Notes under the pieces: model-generated | Told to the model about the DNA's origin: nothing | Database searches by the model: none | Seen by the model: only the letters and a program-made list of their open reading frames with translations | Made by a program: the position numbers and the translations under genes | Shown here: positions 40,371 through 50,359 of the stretch, piece after piece | Layout of the letters: each line of letters opens with the position of its first letter | Numbering within the stretch: position 1 is the first letter of the stretch | NCBI RefSeq assembly: GCF_014642875.1 | Contig: NZ_BMJC01000005.1 | Span: forward strand, 558,001-622,000 | Reading direction: 5' to 3' | Length of the DNA: 64,000 nucleotides | Source: Puia dinghuensis | GTDB taxonomy: Bacteria > Bacteroidota > Bacteroidia > Chitinophagales > Chitinophagaceae

Positions 40371-42716
40371 TTAGAATTTAATAGTAAAAGCAACAGACGG
40401 AACGATCCCAAACAAAACAGTCTTCACCGCCTGCGTCTGCGTAGCATCGTTGGGGTCCTGCCGGAAATTGATAAAATAAGCGTTCAGCCGGTCATACGCA
40501 TTGTAGATAGAAAACACCAGCTCCTCGGAGAAATGCTTCTTTTTCTTCAGCTCGTCGGTCGCGCTCAGGTCTAGCCGGTGATACGCCGGCATGCGATAAC
40601 CATTGCGCTCGGCATAATAGTAGACGATGCGGCCCCCGGCTTCATACTTGCCGCTGGGATAGCTGATCGCGGCGCCGGTATAATACACCCAATCCGCCGA
40701 AAACGTCCATTTCGGATTCGGCTTGTATATCCCAACGACGGAAATATTATGCGTATGATCCTGCGTGGCGTCATACCAGCGGCCATCATTGATGCCACCA
40801 ATCTGCAATTGCGATCTGGACAGCGTATAGCTCAACCAACCGGTAAGCTTGCCCTTGTTCTTCCGCAGCTCCAGCTCCACCCCATAGGCCCGGCCCTTTC
40901 CATATAGCAGCTCGGACTCGACCATATCGGTCAGCTCCGGGTTGGCGCCGGTGCGAAAGTCTATCTGGTGCTGCATCAGCTTGTAGTACGTTTCGAGACT
41001 CCAGGTATACCCTCTGTCGGCCGTTTCCCGGTAATAACCCAATGACACCTGATCTGCTATCTCCGGGAGAATATTGTTAGTCGTCAACGTCCATCTGTCG
41101 GTAGGAAAGCTTGCCGCCGAATTCGTCAGCAGATGCACATTCTGGACATTCCGGTTATAAGAAGCCTTTAGCGTCGACTGGTCGTCAAGCTCATAGCCAA
41201 TGGCAAGCCGCGGTTCGGGATTAAAGTAATTCACCACCGGCTGGCCGCTCCGGTAATGCAAAGTATCCTTCGCATTGCCCGCCGCATCGAAATGATAAAA
41301 GTTGCCCCCGCCATATACACGGAAATCCGTCAGCCGCAGGCCATAGGAAAGCGTCAGCCTGTCCGTCGCCTTCCATTCGTCACCTGCATAAAGGACATTC
41401 TCCCAGCCATAACGCGATTGATAGGTCGTGTCGTTCAGCCCCGTTCCGGGCGGAGCATTAAGCCGCGCCGGCTGAATGGTATGATATATCGAACCAAGAC
41501 CGAATCGCATCGTATGACCGACACCGGCATACCATTCCCATTCCTGTTTAACACTATAGTCATTGAGGGAAGCATCGACGGTATAAGGGCTCTTGCTGGA
41601 GTTGACATAGCCCGTTATCTGGTTGCTGTAATTGCTGATGGCAAGTGTGGTGTTGGAGAACAGCCGGGCGCCCACTACATGGTTCCACCGCAGGTTGGCG
41701 ATGCCATTCCCCCATTTCAGCCCGAACTGGTTATACACACTCAGGTCGTCCCGACCATAATACCCTGATACATAGAGATGGTCCCGGCGACCCAATGCAA
41801 AATTGAGCTTGGCATTGAGATCATAAAACCCGATGTCGTTTCGGTTGATCGTGGTGTCCCCGGAAGCGTGAAGCGCGGCATTGATCCTGGTCGTTCGCCC
41901 CGCCACCAGGAAGCTGCTCCTATCTTTCTCTATCGGCCCCTCCACTTCCCCACTCACCGTCAGCAACCCGGCGGTCGCCGTGGCATGATAGCCTTGGTTA
42001 TTGCCTTCATTCATCCGGATATCAGCCACGGATGAAAGCCTCCCGCCATATTGCGGCGGCATGGCCCCCTTGTACAGGGTCAGATCGCGAACAGCATCGG
42101 GGTTAAACGTCGAGAAGAAACCCAACAGGTGGGAAGGATTGTACACCGTAGTCCCATCCAGCAGGATAAGGTTCTGATCCGCCGCGCCGCCCCTGACATA
42201 AAACCCCGTGTTCCCATCCCCCGCCGAGGCAACCCCCGGCAACAGCTGAACGGATTTCAACACATCCCTCTCGCCCAGCAGCACGGGCAGGCTACGCATG
42301 GTCGATATCGTTAGTCTCTCGGTGCCTATCTGCACCCCTGAAAGCTTCCGGTCCCGATCGGCGGCGCTGACGACGACTTCCTTTAATTCGGTGGCCCCTT
42401 CCTCCAGGGAAACAGCCAGCGACAGATTCTTCCTCAACTCCACCGCAACCATCTGCGATTGCAACCCCACCGCGGAGACCACCAGGGAGTACTCCCCCTC
42501 AGGCAGCGTCAGCGAGAAAAAGCCATATTCGTTGGTAGTCACCCCAACGGTCTGGCCGGAAACAGCAACGGTAGCCCGGATCACATTTTCACCGCTGCGC
42601 TTTGCCCTAACGGTGCCGCTAACGGTATACCGTGCCTGCGCAACGGCGGGCAACGGGAGCCCCTGCATCAGCAGGGAAAGACAAGAAAAGAAAAAGGTCA
42701 AAATGTTCTTCTTCAT
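40371..42716 (-). CDS. TonB-dependent outer-membrane receptor
   Basis: A 781-residue receptor with a signal peptide (about 1-27), a CarboxypepD_reg-like domain (about 30-115; 'VSGTVRAKRSGENVIRATV'), a plug (about 130-230; 'PVLLGERDVLKSVQLLPGV', 'GFYVRGGAADQNLILLDG') and a 22-strand-type barrel ending 'IVPSVAFTIKF' with a terminal Phe. No STN signalling domain is fused to it. With the downstream DUF4249 gene it forms a typical import pair. The ligand cannot be told from sequence. Two tandem 22-base repeats lie just upstream. Confidence 0.95.
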   Translation of the reverse strand: MKKNILTFFFSCLSLLMQGLPLPAVAQARYTVSGTVRAKRSGENVIRATVAVSGQTVGVTTNEYGFFSLTLPEGEYSLVVSAVGLQSQMVAVELRKNLSLAVSLEEGATELKEVVVSAADRDRKLSGVQIGTERLTISTMRSLPVLLGERDVLKSVQLLPGVASAGDGNTGFYVRGGAADQNLILLDGTTVYNPSHLLGFFSTFNPDAVRDLTLYKGAMPPQYGGRLSSVADIRMNEGNNQGYHATATAGLLTVSGEVEGPIEKDRSSFLVAGRTTRINAALHASGDTTINRNDIGFYDLNAKLNFALGRRDHLYVSGYYGRDDLSVYNQFGLKWGNGIANLRWNHVVGARLFSNTTLAISNYSNQITGYVNSSKSPYTVDASLNDYSVKQEWEWYAGVGHTMRFGLGSIYHTIQPARLNAPPGTGLNDTTYQSRYGWENVLYAGDEWKATDRLTLSYGLRLTDFRVYGGGNFYHFDAAGNAKDTLHYRSGQPVVNYFNPEPRLAIGYELDDQSTLKASYNRNVQNVHLLTNSAASFPTDRWTLTTNNILPEIADQVSLGYYRETADRGYTWSLETYYKLMQHQIDFRTGANPELTDMVESELLYGKGRAYGVELELRKNKGKLTGWLSYTLSRSQLQIGGINDGRWYDATQDHTHNISVVGIYKPNPKWTFSADWVYYTGAAISYPSGKYEAGGRIVYYYAERNGYRMPAYHRLDLSATDELKKKKHFSEELVFSIYNAYDRLNAYFINFRQDPNDATQTQAVKTVLFGIVPSVAFTIKF

Positions 42717-42761
42717 GGATGGTTATTTACCAGAAGAAGACAACCATACAAAACAATACCC

Positions 42762-42805
42762 CTACGCCGTCCCTGAAAATCGTCTACGCCGCCCCTGAAA
42801 ATCAT
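42762..42805. repeat. Two tandem 22-base repeats upstream of the TonB receptor gene
   Basis: CTACGCCGTCCCTGAAAATC plus two bases repeats immediately (42784-42805) with 20 of 22 matches. The pair lies 45-89 bases before the receptor start codon, where promoter or activator sites are expected. Two helical turns of spacing would place bound proteins on one face. Confidence 0.6.
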
Positions 42806-42834
42806 CCCCGCCGGGCTGCCTCAGAAAAAACCGG

Positions 42835-44475
42835 TCAGAAAAAGCTGATCCCTACATCACCGTCTATCCACGCGCTCGTTCTCCCACCCCTGAACGCAGT
42901 AATATAAGGCGCCCCCGGCAACTCCACCTGGTTCGTGCTCGCAGGAAGGGTGGAGGGCGCGACATATATAGTAAAGGAAGGCCCCGCAAATAGCGAGATC
43001 TTCCTCGCGATCCGCCAGGTAAATAGCGGTCTCGCCCGATAGATACTGCCGAAGTCTTTCCAATCCGTCGTGAAGAGATGCTGGGCCGTGATCTCACCAT
43101 ACATTCCCCAATGGGGAGAAAAAGGCAAGGCCTTCCCCAGGCCAAAACCATACGAAAAATTATGCTCATCGGGAAGAGGGTTATACCCGATCATGAAGAT
43201 GCTGTTGAGCTTTTGGTTACCCTGGATATATTCTATTGTCAGTCCCGTCACCCGGGATGTCGAAAGGGTCAGCCGGTGCACTCCGCCGTGTTTGATGATG
43301 CTCACCAACCCGAGACTGTAACCCGTGGACGTATCGGCGAAATTGAACAGCCCTATCTGCACCCCTTTCAACACCCGCGCCCGGTTCTCAAACGCGCTTA
43401 ACTGCAACCCGCGAGCCGTATCGCGGCAGAGATTGAAATCACCCGCCACCTGTACCCCGCTCATATTCTTCATCGCCATATTGCCGCCACCGGCAAGCTG
43501 CACGCCCTTCACCGAACCCACCGCCCGGTTCAGCAAACCCGCCGCCTCAACGCCATGGACTTCACCCCCCGTCAGGTTCATTACACCCGCTAGTTGAACG
43601 GCACGGACATTCTTCTTATCGATATTGAAGACACCACCCATCTCTACACCATTCAGTCCCGCACCATAACCGCCAATAATATTAAGAGATAATACATTGG
43701 TCACCTGCCCGCTCATCGAACCATGGGTTCCCAGCCAGGGCAACAGCGACACCTGTGTCTGCCGGCTGGTAAAGAAATGCGCGAGGTTGAGGCTTTGCAT
43801 CCGCTGCCGGTACGAGAGAAAAAAGCGCACAAACTTGCTCCTTTCAACCCCGTTGACAGTAGCCGGGGCGAGCAGGCTGGGGTTGACGGACGCAATAAGG
43901 ATAGTCAGCGACTGATCATAACCGGGGTGAACGACAACATCCGTATCGCCATACCATTCCTTGCTCACTGTCAGCGCCTGATCGTCAAACCGCGTTTTTA
44001 GCCGAAGCTTGAAATACCCCTGGCTGTCGGTAAGCGCCGACTGTAGCTGCGCCTTGGCGTAGACACTCGCATTGGCAATGCCGCGCCGCGTAGTACTGTC
44101 GAGGACGACTCCGGTCACCGTGTAGATGCGCTCGGCCTGCGCATCGGGCGGCTTGTCCTCGGCCGCGTTAGCCGTTCCGTATGGTAAGATGATCACGTAC
44201 CTCCCCTGTTCGATATAGGTATAATGCTTTCCCAAAAGGCTGTCCAGCGCCTTCTGAACGGTCACCCGGACAAAGCTGCAGGTCACGGGACTGTCCCCCG
44301 GTAGGATCCTGCTGTTATAGGAAAATTCAACATCCGCCCGATGCGCGATCGAGTCGAGCACCTGCGCCAGGGGAAGGCGGCGCACCCGGATCGTTATAAT
44401 ACGATCAAGCAAATGCTGCGAAGAAGTCGCCAGGGGCAACGTCACCAGTAACAATATGTGTATAATGCCGCGCAA
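42835..44475 (-). CDS. STN-domain, carboxypeptidase-regulatory-like surface-repeat protein
   Basis: A 546-residue exported protein. After the signal peptide (about 1-18) comes a secretin/TonB short N-terminal (STN) domain ('RVRRLPLAQVLDSIAHRADV', 'YIEQGRYVIIL'), then a CarboxypepD_reg domain (about 125-205; 'VTGVVLDSTTRRGIANASV'). The C-terminal half contains repeating 'GVQLAG-x-x-N' units ('VKGVQLAGGGNMAM', 'MSGVQVAGDFNL'), the LA_2272-like surface-repeat pattern, and ends in Phe like a small barrel. It follows fecR directly (0-base gap). I infer that it is the signal-input partner of FecR in place of a classical receptor. No plug or receptor barrel is present. Confidence 0.87.
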   Translation of the reverse strand: MRGIIHILLLVTLPLATSSQHLLDRIITIRVRRLPLAQVLDSIAHRADVEFSYNSRILPGDSPVTCSFVRVTVQKALDSLLGKHYTYIEQGRYVIILPYGTANAAEDKPPDAQAERIYTVTGVVLDSTTRRGIANASVYAKAQLQSALTDSQGYFKLRLKTRFDDQALTVSKEWYGDTDVVVHPGYDQSLTILIASVNPSLLAPATVNGVERSKFVRFFLSYRQRMQSLNLAHFFTSRQTQVSLLPWLGTHGSMSGQVTNVLSLNIIGGYGAGLNGVEMGGVFNIDKKNVRAVQLAGVMNLTGGEVHGVEAAGLLNRAVGSVKGVQLAGGGNMAMKNMSGVQVAGDFNLCRDTARGLQLSAFENRARVLKGVQIGLFNFADTSTGYSLGLVSIIKHGGVHRLTLSTSRVTGLTIEYIQGNQKLNSIFMIGYNPLPDEHNFSYGFGLGKALPFSPHWGMYGEITAQHLFTTDWKDFGSIYRARPLFTWRIARKISLFAGPSFTIYVAPSTLPASTNQVELPGAPYITAFRGGRTSAWIDGDVGISFF

Positions 44476-45531
44476 TCAGTTCTTAGGTTGAAAAATTATC
44501 TCCTGTCCGGCCCGTGTATGGATGATGGTTAAACTCTTGTCGATAACACTCAGGATACTGTCCAAATCCTGATCTCTGAAATAAGTAGCCGTCAGCGTCA
44601 TCTCCTGCACCTCCTTACTGGGGATGACGATATGAACATTGTAGGCCTCGCTGAGGACGGCCGCCAGCCTCCACAGGGGCGTTTGGCGACACACGAATGC
44701 CGAAGTCCGGTAATACTGATACAGCTGGTCAGCAGCTGCGATCTTTCGCGACGCCGCAGGCTGTGCAGCCACTATCACTTTTTCCCCCGCGCCTGCCTTT
44801 ACGTCAAAGCTCCCGCTGGACACCTCCACTTCACCCGATTCGACAACAATTTCCGTCTCATCTTTGCCGGCCTTTACGTTGAAGGAAGTGCCCAGGTCAC
44901 GAATCGTCACCCCGTTCAGCCGCACGACAAAAGGCTGCGACCGGTGCTTCACCTGGAAGAAACCCTCGCCGTCCAGCCTCACCGTACGGGCGTCACCACC
45001 GAACACCCGGGGACACACCAACGCGGAATGCTTGTTCAGCGTCACCTGCGTTCCGTCAGGCAGCGTGTCGGTTCGCACCACCGCTCCAGCCTCCAACCGC
45101 AACGCGTCCCCACCTCCCAACAGCCCACCCGTCACCGCCCACCAAACGCCAATCCCCGCTAACACCACCACCACCGCCGCCACCATCAGCCGCAGCGATC
45201 GCACCCGGCCGTTGGAAGCTCCGTCCTCACCCGGCCGCACCCTCCCGCGAGAAGCCCCCTCATCACCCTGCCGCACCCTCGCGGACCCCGCCCTCCCGGG
45301 AAACCGCTCACTCTGCTTGAACCGCTCCCACGCCTCCACCTCATCGACGCTTACCTCCGGCGTCAGCCGCAGACTCTCCGCCCAGATGCGCCGGAAGTCC
45401 TCGAAGTACTGCCGGTTCTCCGCACCAGCGGCACACCAGCCGTCCACCTCCGCGCGCTCGGCATCCGTCGCCTCTTCAAGGAGGTATTTTACCAGCAGCC
45501 GGTCCATATCGGGTTTTGGGTTCTTCTTCAC
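44476..45531 (-). CDS. FecR-family anti-sigma factor
   Basis: A 351-residue protein. It probably starts at the GTG at 45531, which overlaps the sigma-gene stop by 4 bases (GTGA); an ATG at 45507 is the alternative. The cytoplasmic anti-sigma part (about 1-75; 'LLEEATDAERAEVDGWCAAG') is followed by a Gly/Arg repeat region (about 80-108), a membrane helix (about 110-135), the FecR domain ('VRTDTLPDGTQVTLNKHSAL', 'VRLDGEGFFQVKH', 'GTSFNVKAG') and a C-terminal DUF4974-like domain. It should hold the ECF sigma factor inactive until a periplasmic STN domain signals. Confidence 0.94.
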   Translation of the reverse strand: MKKNPKPDMDRLLVKYLLEEATDAERAEVDGWCAAGAENRQYFEDFRRIWAESLRLTPEVSVDEVEAWERFKQSERFPGRAGSARVRQGDEGASRGRVRPGEDGASNGRVRSLRLMVAAVVVVLAGIGVWWAVTGGLLGGGDALRLEAGAVVRTDTLPDGTQVTLNKHSALVCPRVFGGDARTVRLDGEGFFQVKHRSQPFVVRLNGVTIRDLGTSFNVKAGKDETEIVVESGEVEVSSGSFDVKAGAGEKVIVAAQPAASRKIAAADQLYQYYRTSAFVCRQTPLWRLAAVLSEAYNVHIVIPSKEVQEMTLTATYFRDQDLDSILSVIDKSLTIIHTRAGQEIIFQPKN

Positions 45532-46103
45532 CGGTTCTTGTTTAATATGAATAAAATGATCACCACCAAATACGGCAGCAGCTTGTCCCGCAGTATCCGC
45601 AGCGCCTTGCCCATCTGGTTTTCAACAGTCTTCACGGAAAGGTCCAGCCGGTGTGCAATCTCCCGGTATTTAAGCTCCTCGAAGCGGCTCAGCTGGAAAA
45701 TGGTCCGGCATTGCTGCGGCAGCTCATTCAGCGCCTGATGAAGCCGGGCCTCCAACTCCCGGTGGTCACCACCTTCCCCGGGCACACTGGTCCCTTCACC
45801 GTGCCGTTCCGCATGTTTCCGGTATTCCCGGCGGACCTTTTCCCTGCGCCGCTGGTTCAGGCTCTCGTTATACACCGCACGGTAGAGATAGGCCTCCACG
45901 GAAGCCTCGATCGTTATCCTCGCCATCTTCTCGTAAAAGCGGGCAAAAACCACCTGCACCACCTCCTCCGCGAGATGGCCGTCCCGCAGGATCGTGCAGG
46001 CATAGGTGTGCAGCCCCTTGAAATGGGTTTTGAATAGTTGCTCGAACGCAAGATCGCCGGCTTCGTCGCTCCGGACCATAGGACCCGCTTTCCTTATTTC
46101 CAT
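45528..46103 (-). CDS. ECF RNA polymerase sigma factor
   Basis: A sigma-70 family ECF factor of about 191 residues from the ATG at 46103; an in-frame ATG at 46172 would add a non-conserved extension. Region 2 is 'AFEQLFKTHFKGLHTYACTI' and 'VEAYLYRAVYNESLNQRR'; region 4 is 'LHQALNELPQQCRTIFQLS' and 'YREIAHRLDLSVKTVENQM'. It ends in a hydrophobic stretch ('YLVVIILFILNKNR') seen in several Bacteroidota FecI-type factors. The fecR start overlaps its stop, so the pair is co-translated. Targets probably include this cluster. Confidence 0.93.
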   Translation of the reverse strand: MEIRKAGPMVRSDEAGDLAFEQLFKTHFKGLHTYACTILRDGHLAEEVVQVVFARFYEKMARITIEASVEAYLYRAVYNESLNQRRREKVRREYRKHAERHGEGTSVPGEGGDHRELEARLHQALNELPQQCRTIFQLSRFEELKYREIAHRLDLSVKTVENQMGKALRILRDKLLPYLVVIILFILNKNR

Positions 46104-46218
46104 TCCTGTACCTTGAATAGGGGCATTAAAAATACCGATTGCTTCCAAACCGACCCATTTCAGGAAAGACACCCGGGCCGGAATAAACCCCTACGCACAG
46201 AAAAAAATATTTCTCGCC

Positions 46219-49200
46219 TCATTTGGACGTTCCAACTACCGGCATGGGCGGCCGCACCGGCTCCGTCTGCGGATGCTCAGCCAATTGCTGCATCACCACC
46301 TGGATAGCCTTCTCCAGCTGCGGATCACGCCCCTTGATCACATCGGCCGGCGTCTGCTCCACCTCGATATCCGGCGAAACCCCCACATTCTCCACCACAA
46401 ACCCATCCTTCGTCCAGATACCAACATTCGGCGCAGTCACCATTCCGCCATCCAGCAATATCGGGTACCCCAGAATACCCACCAATCCACCCCAGGTGCG
46501 CTTGCCTACGATCGTCCCCAGCCCGAACTTATGAAACATCCACGGCAGCATGTCCCCACCCGAACCCGCCGTCTCATCAATGATCATCACCTTCGGCCCG
46601 TCGATAGACGCAAAAGGCGACTTGAAATCGTGACCATACCGGGTATGCCAGTGCGACTGATAAGGCCGCGTCAACAGCGTAATATAATAGTCGGCCAGGT
46701 CGCCGCCACCGTTGAAGCGCTCATCTACAATTATCGCCTGCCGGTCGGCCTGCGGGAAGAAATAACGTTTGAAATAATCATGCCCCGCCTGGGCAGTATT
46801 AGGCACATAGACATAAGCTACCTTGCCGCCAGTGGCCGCTTCCACCTTCTTCAGGTTGCCTTCGACCCAGTCGCGGTTGCGCAGCGCAAATTCATTGGGC
46901 ACCGGCACCACCTTCACCACCCTCGACCCGCTGCCATCGGCATTAGGCCCGATCGTTAGCTCCACGATCTTGCCGGCCGTATTCTCGAAGAACCGGTAGA
47001 AATTATCCTCCGCCTTCACGTCCTGCCCGTTGACGGTAAGGATATAGTCGCCCACCTGGGCATTGACCCCCGGCTCGGTCAGCGGCGAACGCAGACTGGG
47101 ATTCCAATTCAACCCCCCATAGATCTTCTTGATCCGCCAGCGGCCATTCGAAGCCTCATAATCTGCACCAAGCAGACCCCCATTGACAAACTTCGCCACA
47201 AAAGGATGATCGCCACCGCTCAGGATAAAATGATGCCCGATAGACAGTTCGCTCCCCATCCACTGGATCAGCTGGTTCAAATCATCCCGACATGCAAGAT
47301 CAGGCAGAAACGCCGTATATTTCTTCTTCACCGCGGCCCAATCCACCCCATGCATATTGGGATCATAGAAATAGTCCCGGTTGACACGCCAGGCCTCGTC
47401 GAAGATCTCGGCCCATTCCGCCGCAGGGTCCACCTTAACCTGGATATCGACCGCCACAGGGTTTTTGCCCGGACCAGGCTTCTCGCCCGCGTCGACCACC
47501 CAGATCGTCTCCCCCTTCACCAGCAGCATTTTCTTTCCATCCGCAGAAAGCTTATAACCACCAACCTCCATCACCTCCTGGTCACTACGCTTCTTCAGGT
47601 CATATTTATGAAGAGTGCCGCCACCCTGGCCATCCGCGCCGCGAACGATATAATATAAGACATCATTCTTCCCAACACCAAGTTGCTCCATATCCGCCAC
47701 CTTGACGGGCAGATCGATGATCCTGTCCTGGATACCCTCCCAATCGATCCGCAATTGTTCCCGCTTCTTTTCTGTCGCCGTATCTTTTATCTCTTCATCA
47801 TTCTCTTTCGCAAACGGCGAAATCGTTTCCTTCTGCAGCGTCACAAGGTAGATAGCCTTGGTCTGGCGCATATCGATGCTGGACTGGTCGAACCAGTTGA
47901 GAACAGGACCAGCATCCGTAGAAGCAAAGAAGTATACATATTTTCCCTTCGCATCGAATTTCGGCTCTTCGACATCACTGAGCCCATCGGTCAGCGGATA
48001 GGATTTCCCTTCCGTCAACGAATAGAGATAGATCCGCTTGAACTGTGTGCCGGTCACCTTCGTATACGCCAGCCAGCGGGAATCATAAGACCAGTCGCTC
48101 GCCATCTCCCGGAAAGCGCCGGGCCCGTAAAGCTCGTCGGAATCCACCTTGCGCATTTCGCCGCTGGCGACATCCAGGACATAAAGTGTTCGCGAATTAT
48201 CCGTAAAAGAAAGTTTCTTGCTGTCAGGCGACCAGCGCAGATGATCATAGAATCCGGCCCCTTTCAGCGGGATCGTCCTCACCGCACCCTTCCCATTCTC
48301 AGGCTGGATGCAGAGGACATTCTCACCCGAGGCATCTGAAAAATAGGCAATGGACTTCCCATCGGTCGACCAGGCCGGTGAGGTCTCATGGATAGCCGTC
48401 GTATGTGTCAGGTTGCGCGCATCACCCTTATCAGCCGGCAGCGTGACGATATCTCCGCGGAAATCGACCACCAGCCGTGCCCCGGAAGGCGAAATATCTC
48501 CGCTGCGGATATAATTAAACCCGCTGACATAGCGGGACCGCAGCTCCAACAGATCGGCCGCAATCCCGATCACCAATCTTTTCTCGGCAGAAGCCTGCCC
48601 CCCGCTCAGATCGATTACGTGTAAATAGCCGGCCTGCTCGAACACCAGTTTTCCATCCCTCCCCGCCAGGTTCAGCACCGGGAAATCGGTAAAGCTCGTC
48701 AACGCCCGCACCTGCTTTGTGGCAAGATCATACGCATACACATTGAACTCCCCATCCCGGTCACTGCGGAAATAGACGGTATTCCCTATCCACACCGGCG
48801 AAGCATCATTGCAGCCCCCTGCCGGTTGCGGTATCTTTTCAAGAGACATGTCGCCAAAGGAAAAGAGCTGGATATGCGTAATCGAGCCCCCACGGTAGTG
48901 CTTCCATTGGCGGAAAGCATCGGGAATGGGCGTATAGGCCATCCGGCTGCCGTCAGGCGAATAGGCCGCGTAAAAAGCATTGGGTATCTCGAGTTCCGTC
49001 TCCGGTCCACCAGTCACCGGAACGGTAAATAATTGCAGATACCGGTTGGTGAAGCTGCTCCGTTGCGAAGCAAACAGCACCGACTTCCCATCCGGGGTAA
49101 ATCCCCGCACAATATCCGCACCGGGATGATACGTAAGCCGCTTCGGAACACCACCTTCCACGGGGATAACGAATACGTCTACATTCCCGTCATACTGCCC

Positions 49201-49449
49201 GCTGAAAGCGATAAGCTTTCCATCAGGTGAGAACACCGGGCTCGACTCGACCCCTTCACTGACGGTCAACCGCCGGGGCTGCGAACCATCCGTATTGGCA
49301 ACCCAAAGGTCCTGCGCATAGATGAAAGCGATATGATCTGCACTGATAGCCGGCTGCGATAGCATCCGGGTGTCCCTGGTGTTGATAGCCATAGAGGCCA
49401 GGGGCATGCCAAGGAAGGCACAAGCAAGGAAAAGGTTGGGGATTCTCAT
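46219..49449 (-). CDS. Exported tricorn-type protease (PD40 propeller, PDZ, S41)
   Basis: A 1076-residue protein from the ATG at 49449, where the signal peptide begins (MRIPNLFLACAFLGMPLASMA). The order is a large PD40/WD40-like double propeller (about 30-690; 'GVESSPVFSPDGKLIAFSG'), a tricorn C1-type helical domain, a PDZ domain (about 770-860; 'VGDYILTVNGQDVKAEDN') and the S41 serine protease domain with nucleophile Ser963 ('ETAGSGGDMLPW'). Tricorn proteases trim peptides; the leader indicates periplasmic action. Length and order match the family. Confidence 0.94.
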   Translation of the reverse strand: MRIPNLFLACAFLGMPLASMAINTRDTRMLSQPAISADHIAFIYAQDLWVANTDGSQPRRLTVSEGVESSPVFSPDGKLIAFSGQYDGNVDVFVIPVEGGVPKRLTYHPGADIVRGFTPDGKSVLFASQRSSFTNRYLQLFTVPVTGGPETELEIPNAFYAAYSPDGSRMAYTPIPDAFRQWKHYRGGSITHIQLFSFGDMSLEKIPQPAGGCNDASPVWIGNTVYFRSDRDGEFNVYAYDLATKQVRALTSFTDFPVLNLAGRDGKLVFEQAGYLHVIDLSGGQASAEKRLVIGIAADLLELRSRYVSGFNYIRSGDISPSGARLVVDFRGDIVTLPADKGDARNLTHTTAIHETSPAWSTDGKSIAYFSDASGENVLCIQPENGKGAVRTIPLKGAGFYDHLRWSPDSKKLSFTDNSRTLYVLDVASGEMRKVDSDELYGPGAFREMASDWSYDSRWLAYTKVTGTQFKRIYLYSLTEGKSYPLTDGLSDVEEPKFDAKGKYVYFFASTDAGPVLNWFDQSSIDMRQTKAIYLVTLQKETISPFAKENDEEIKDTATEKKREQLRIDWEGIQDRIIDLPVKVADMEQLGVGKNDVLYYIVRGADGQGGGTLHKYDLKKRSDQEVMEVGGYKLSADGKKMLLVKGETIWVVDAGEKPGPGKNPVAVDIQVKVDPAAEWAEIFDEAWRVNRDYFYDPNMHGVDWAAVKKKYTAFLPDLACRDDLNQLIQWMGSELSIGHHFILSGGDHPFVAKFVNGGLLGADYEASNGRWRIKKIYGGLNWNPSLRSPLTEPGVNAQVGDYILTVNGQDVKAEDNFYRFFENTAGKIVELTIGPNADGSGSRVVKVVPVPNEFALRNRDWVEGNLKKVEAATGGKVAYVYVPNTAQAGHDYFKRYFFPQADRQAIIVDERFNGGGDLADYYITLLTRPYQSHWHTRYGHDFKSPFASIDGPKVMIIDETAGSGGDMLPWMFHKFGLGTIVGKRTWGGLVGILGYPILLDGGMVTAPNVGIWTKDGFVVENVGVSPDIEVEQTPADVIKGRDPQLEKAIQVVMQQLAEHPQTEPVRPPMPVVGTSK

Positions 49450-49495
49450 AAAATTAGTTATAAAATTTCCATAAGTTACACCAAATAACCATCCG

Positions 49496-50359
49496 GTGTC
49501 CACTCATTTCGATCCCATAACCATCGACCTCACCTCGCAGGGCCGGGCAGTTCGCGTCCATCTCTTCTCTGCAGGCGCCATCGCCGAAAAAATAAAATTC
49601 CATGAATCCCGCAACCGGCTGTCTGCATTAGCCGCAATCATCGACAGTCATTTCACCGGCTGGCTACCCATTTGGGTGATGGTCATCCAACATCCCGAAG
49701 GCACTTACCTCGTCGACACCGGCATGGACCCGGCAGTCATGCGTCCCGGCTACTTCCGATCCTCGGGCTTCCTCGTCAACTGGTTTGATACCACCCAATA
49801 CCGGTATGCTATTGACTCCGAAGAAGTCGTCCATCAGCAACTCGCCGCACTCGACATCCCGATAGCAGACATCAAAGCCGTCATCCTCACCCACCTGCAC
49901 TTCGATCACGTCGGCGGCCTGGCTCATTTCCCAACAACCCCCATCCTCGCGGGCGAAGCGGAAGCCCGGCATCCCTACGGCGCATTACCAAAACTCTATC
50001 CACCCTGGTTCAAGCCTACCCTCATCACGCTCGATACGCCACTCGGCCCTTTCAAAAAAACCCGCGCCCTCACCGCAGCCGAAGACCTCGCGCTCATCCA
50101 TACCCCCGGTCATACCCCGGGTCACTGCTCGGTGTTATTACACGCCGACCAGGCCAGCATCTTCTTCGCCGGCGACAGCTGCATCTCCCAGGATCAATTA
50201 CTACAGGAAAAATATCCCGCCGGACTCGCAAGCCGCCGGTCGGCCAGACAAACCTATGCTGCAATAAAAGCATTCGCCCGCCATCATCCTCTCGTCCTCC
50301 TTCCCACCCACGACCCCGGCGCCGCAACAAGACTCCGGCAACTCCAAACGCTCCCTTAA
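49496..50359 (+). CDS. MBL-fold hydrolase, N-acyl-homoserine lactonase type
   Basis: A 287-residue metallo-beta-lactamase-fold enzyme starting with GTG at 49496; no ATG precedes the fold. The zinc motif 'THLHFDHVGG' gives His133, His135, Asp137 and His138. The later ligands sit in 'IHTPGHTPGHCSVLL' and 'FFAGDSCIS', and 'LLPTHDPGAATRL' closes the site. The pattern resembles AiiA-type lactonases, which open homoserine-lactone rings. Without homoserine-lactone genes nearby, another lactone or ester is possible. It overlaps the convergent MFS gene by 4 bases. Confidence 0.9.
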   Translation: MSTHFDPITIDLTSQGRAVRVHLFSAGAIAEKIKFHESRNRLSALAAIIDSHFTGWLPIWVMVIQHPEGTYLVDTGMDPAVMRPGYFRSSGFLVNWFDTTQYRYAIDSEEVVHQQLAALDIPIADIKAVILTHLHFDHVGGLAHFPTTPILAGEAEARHPYGALPKLYPPWFKPTLITLDTPLGPFKKTRALTAAEDLALIHTPGHTPGHCSVLLHADQASIFFAGDSCISQDQLLQEKYPAGLASRRSARQTYAAIKAFARHHPLVLLPTHDPGAATRLRQLQTLP

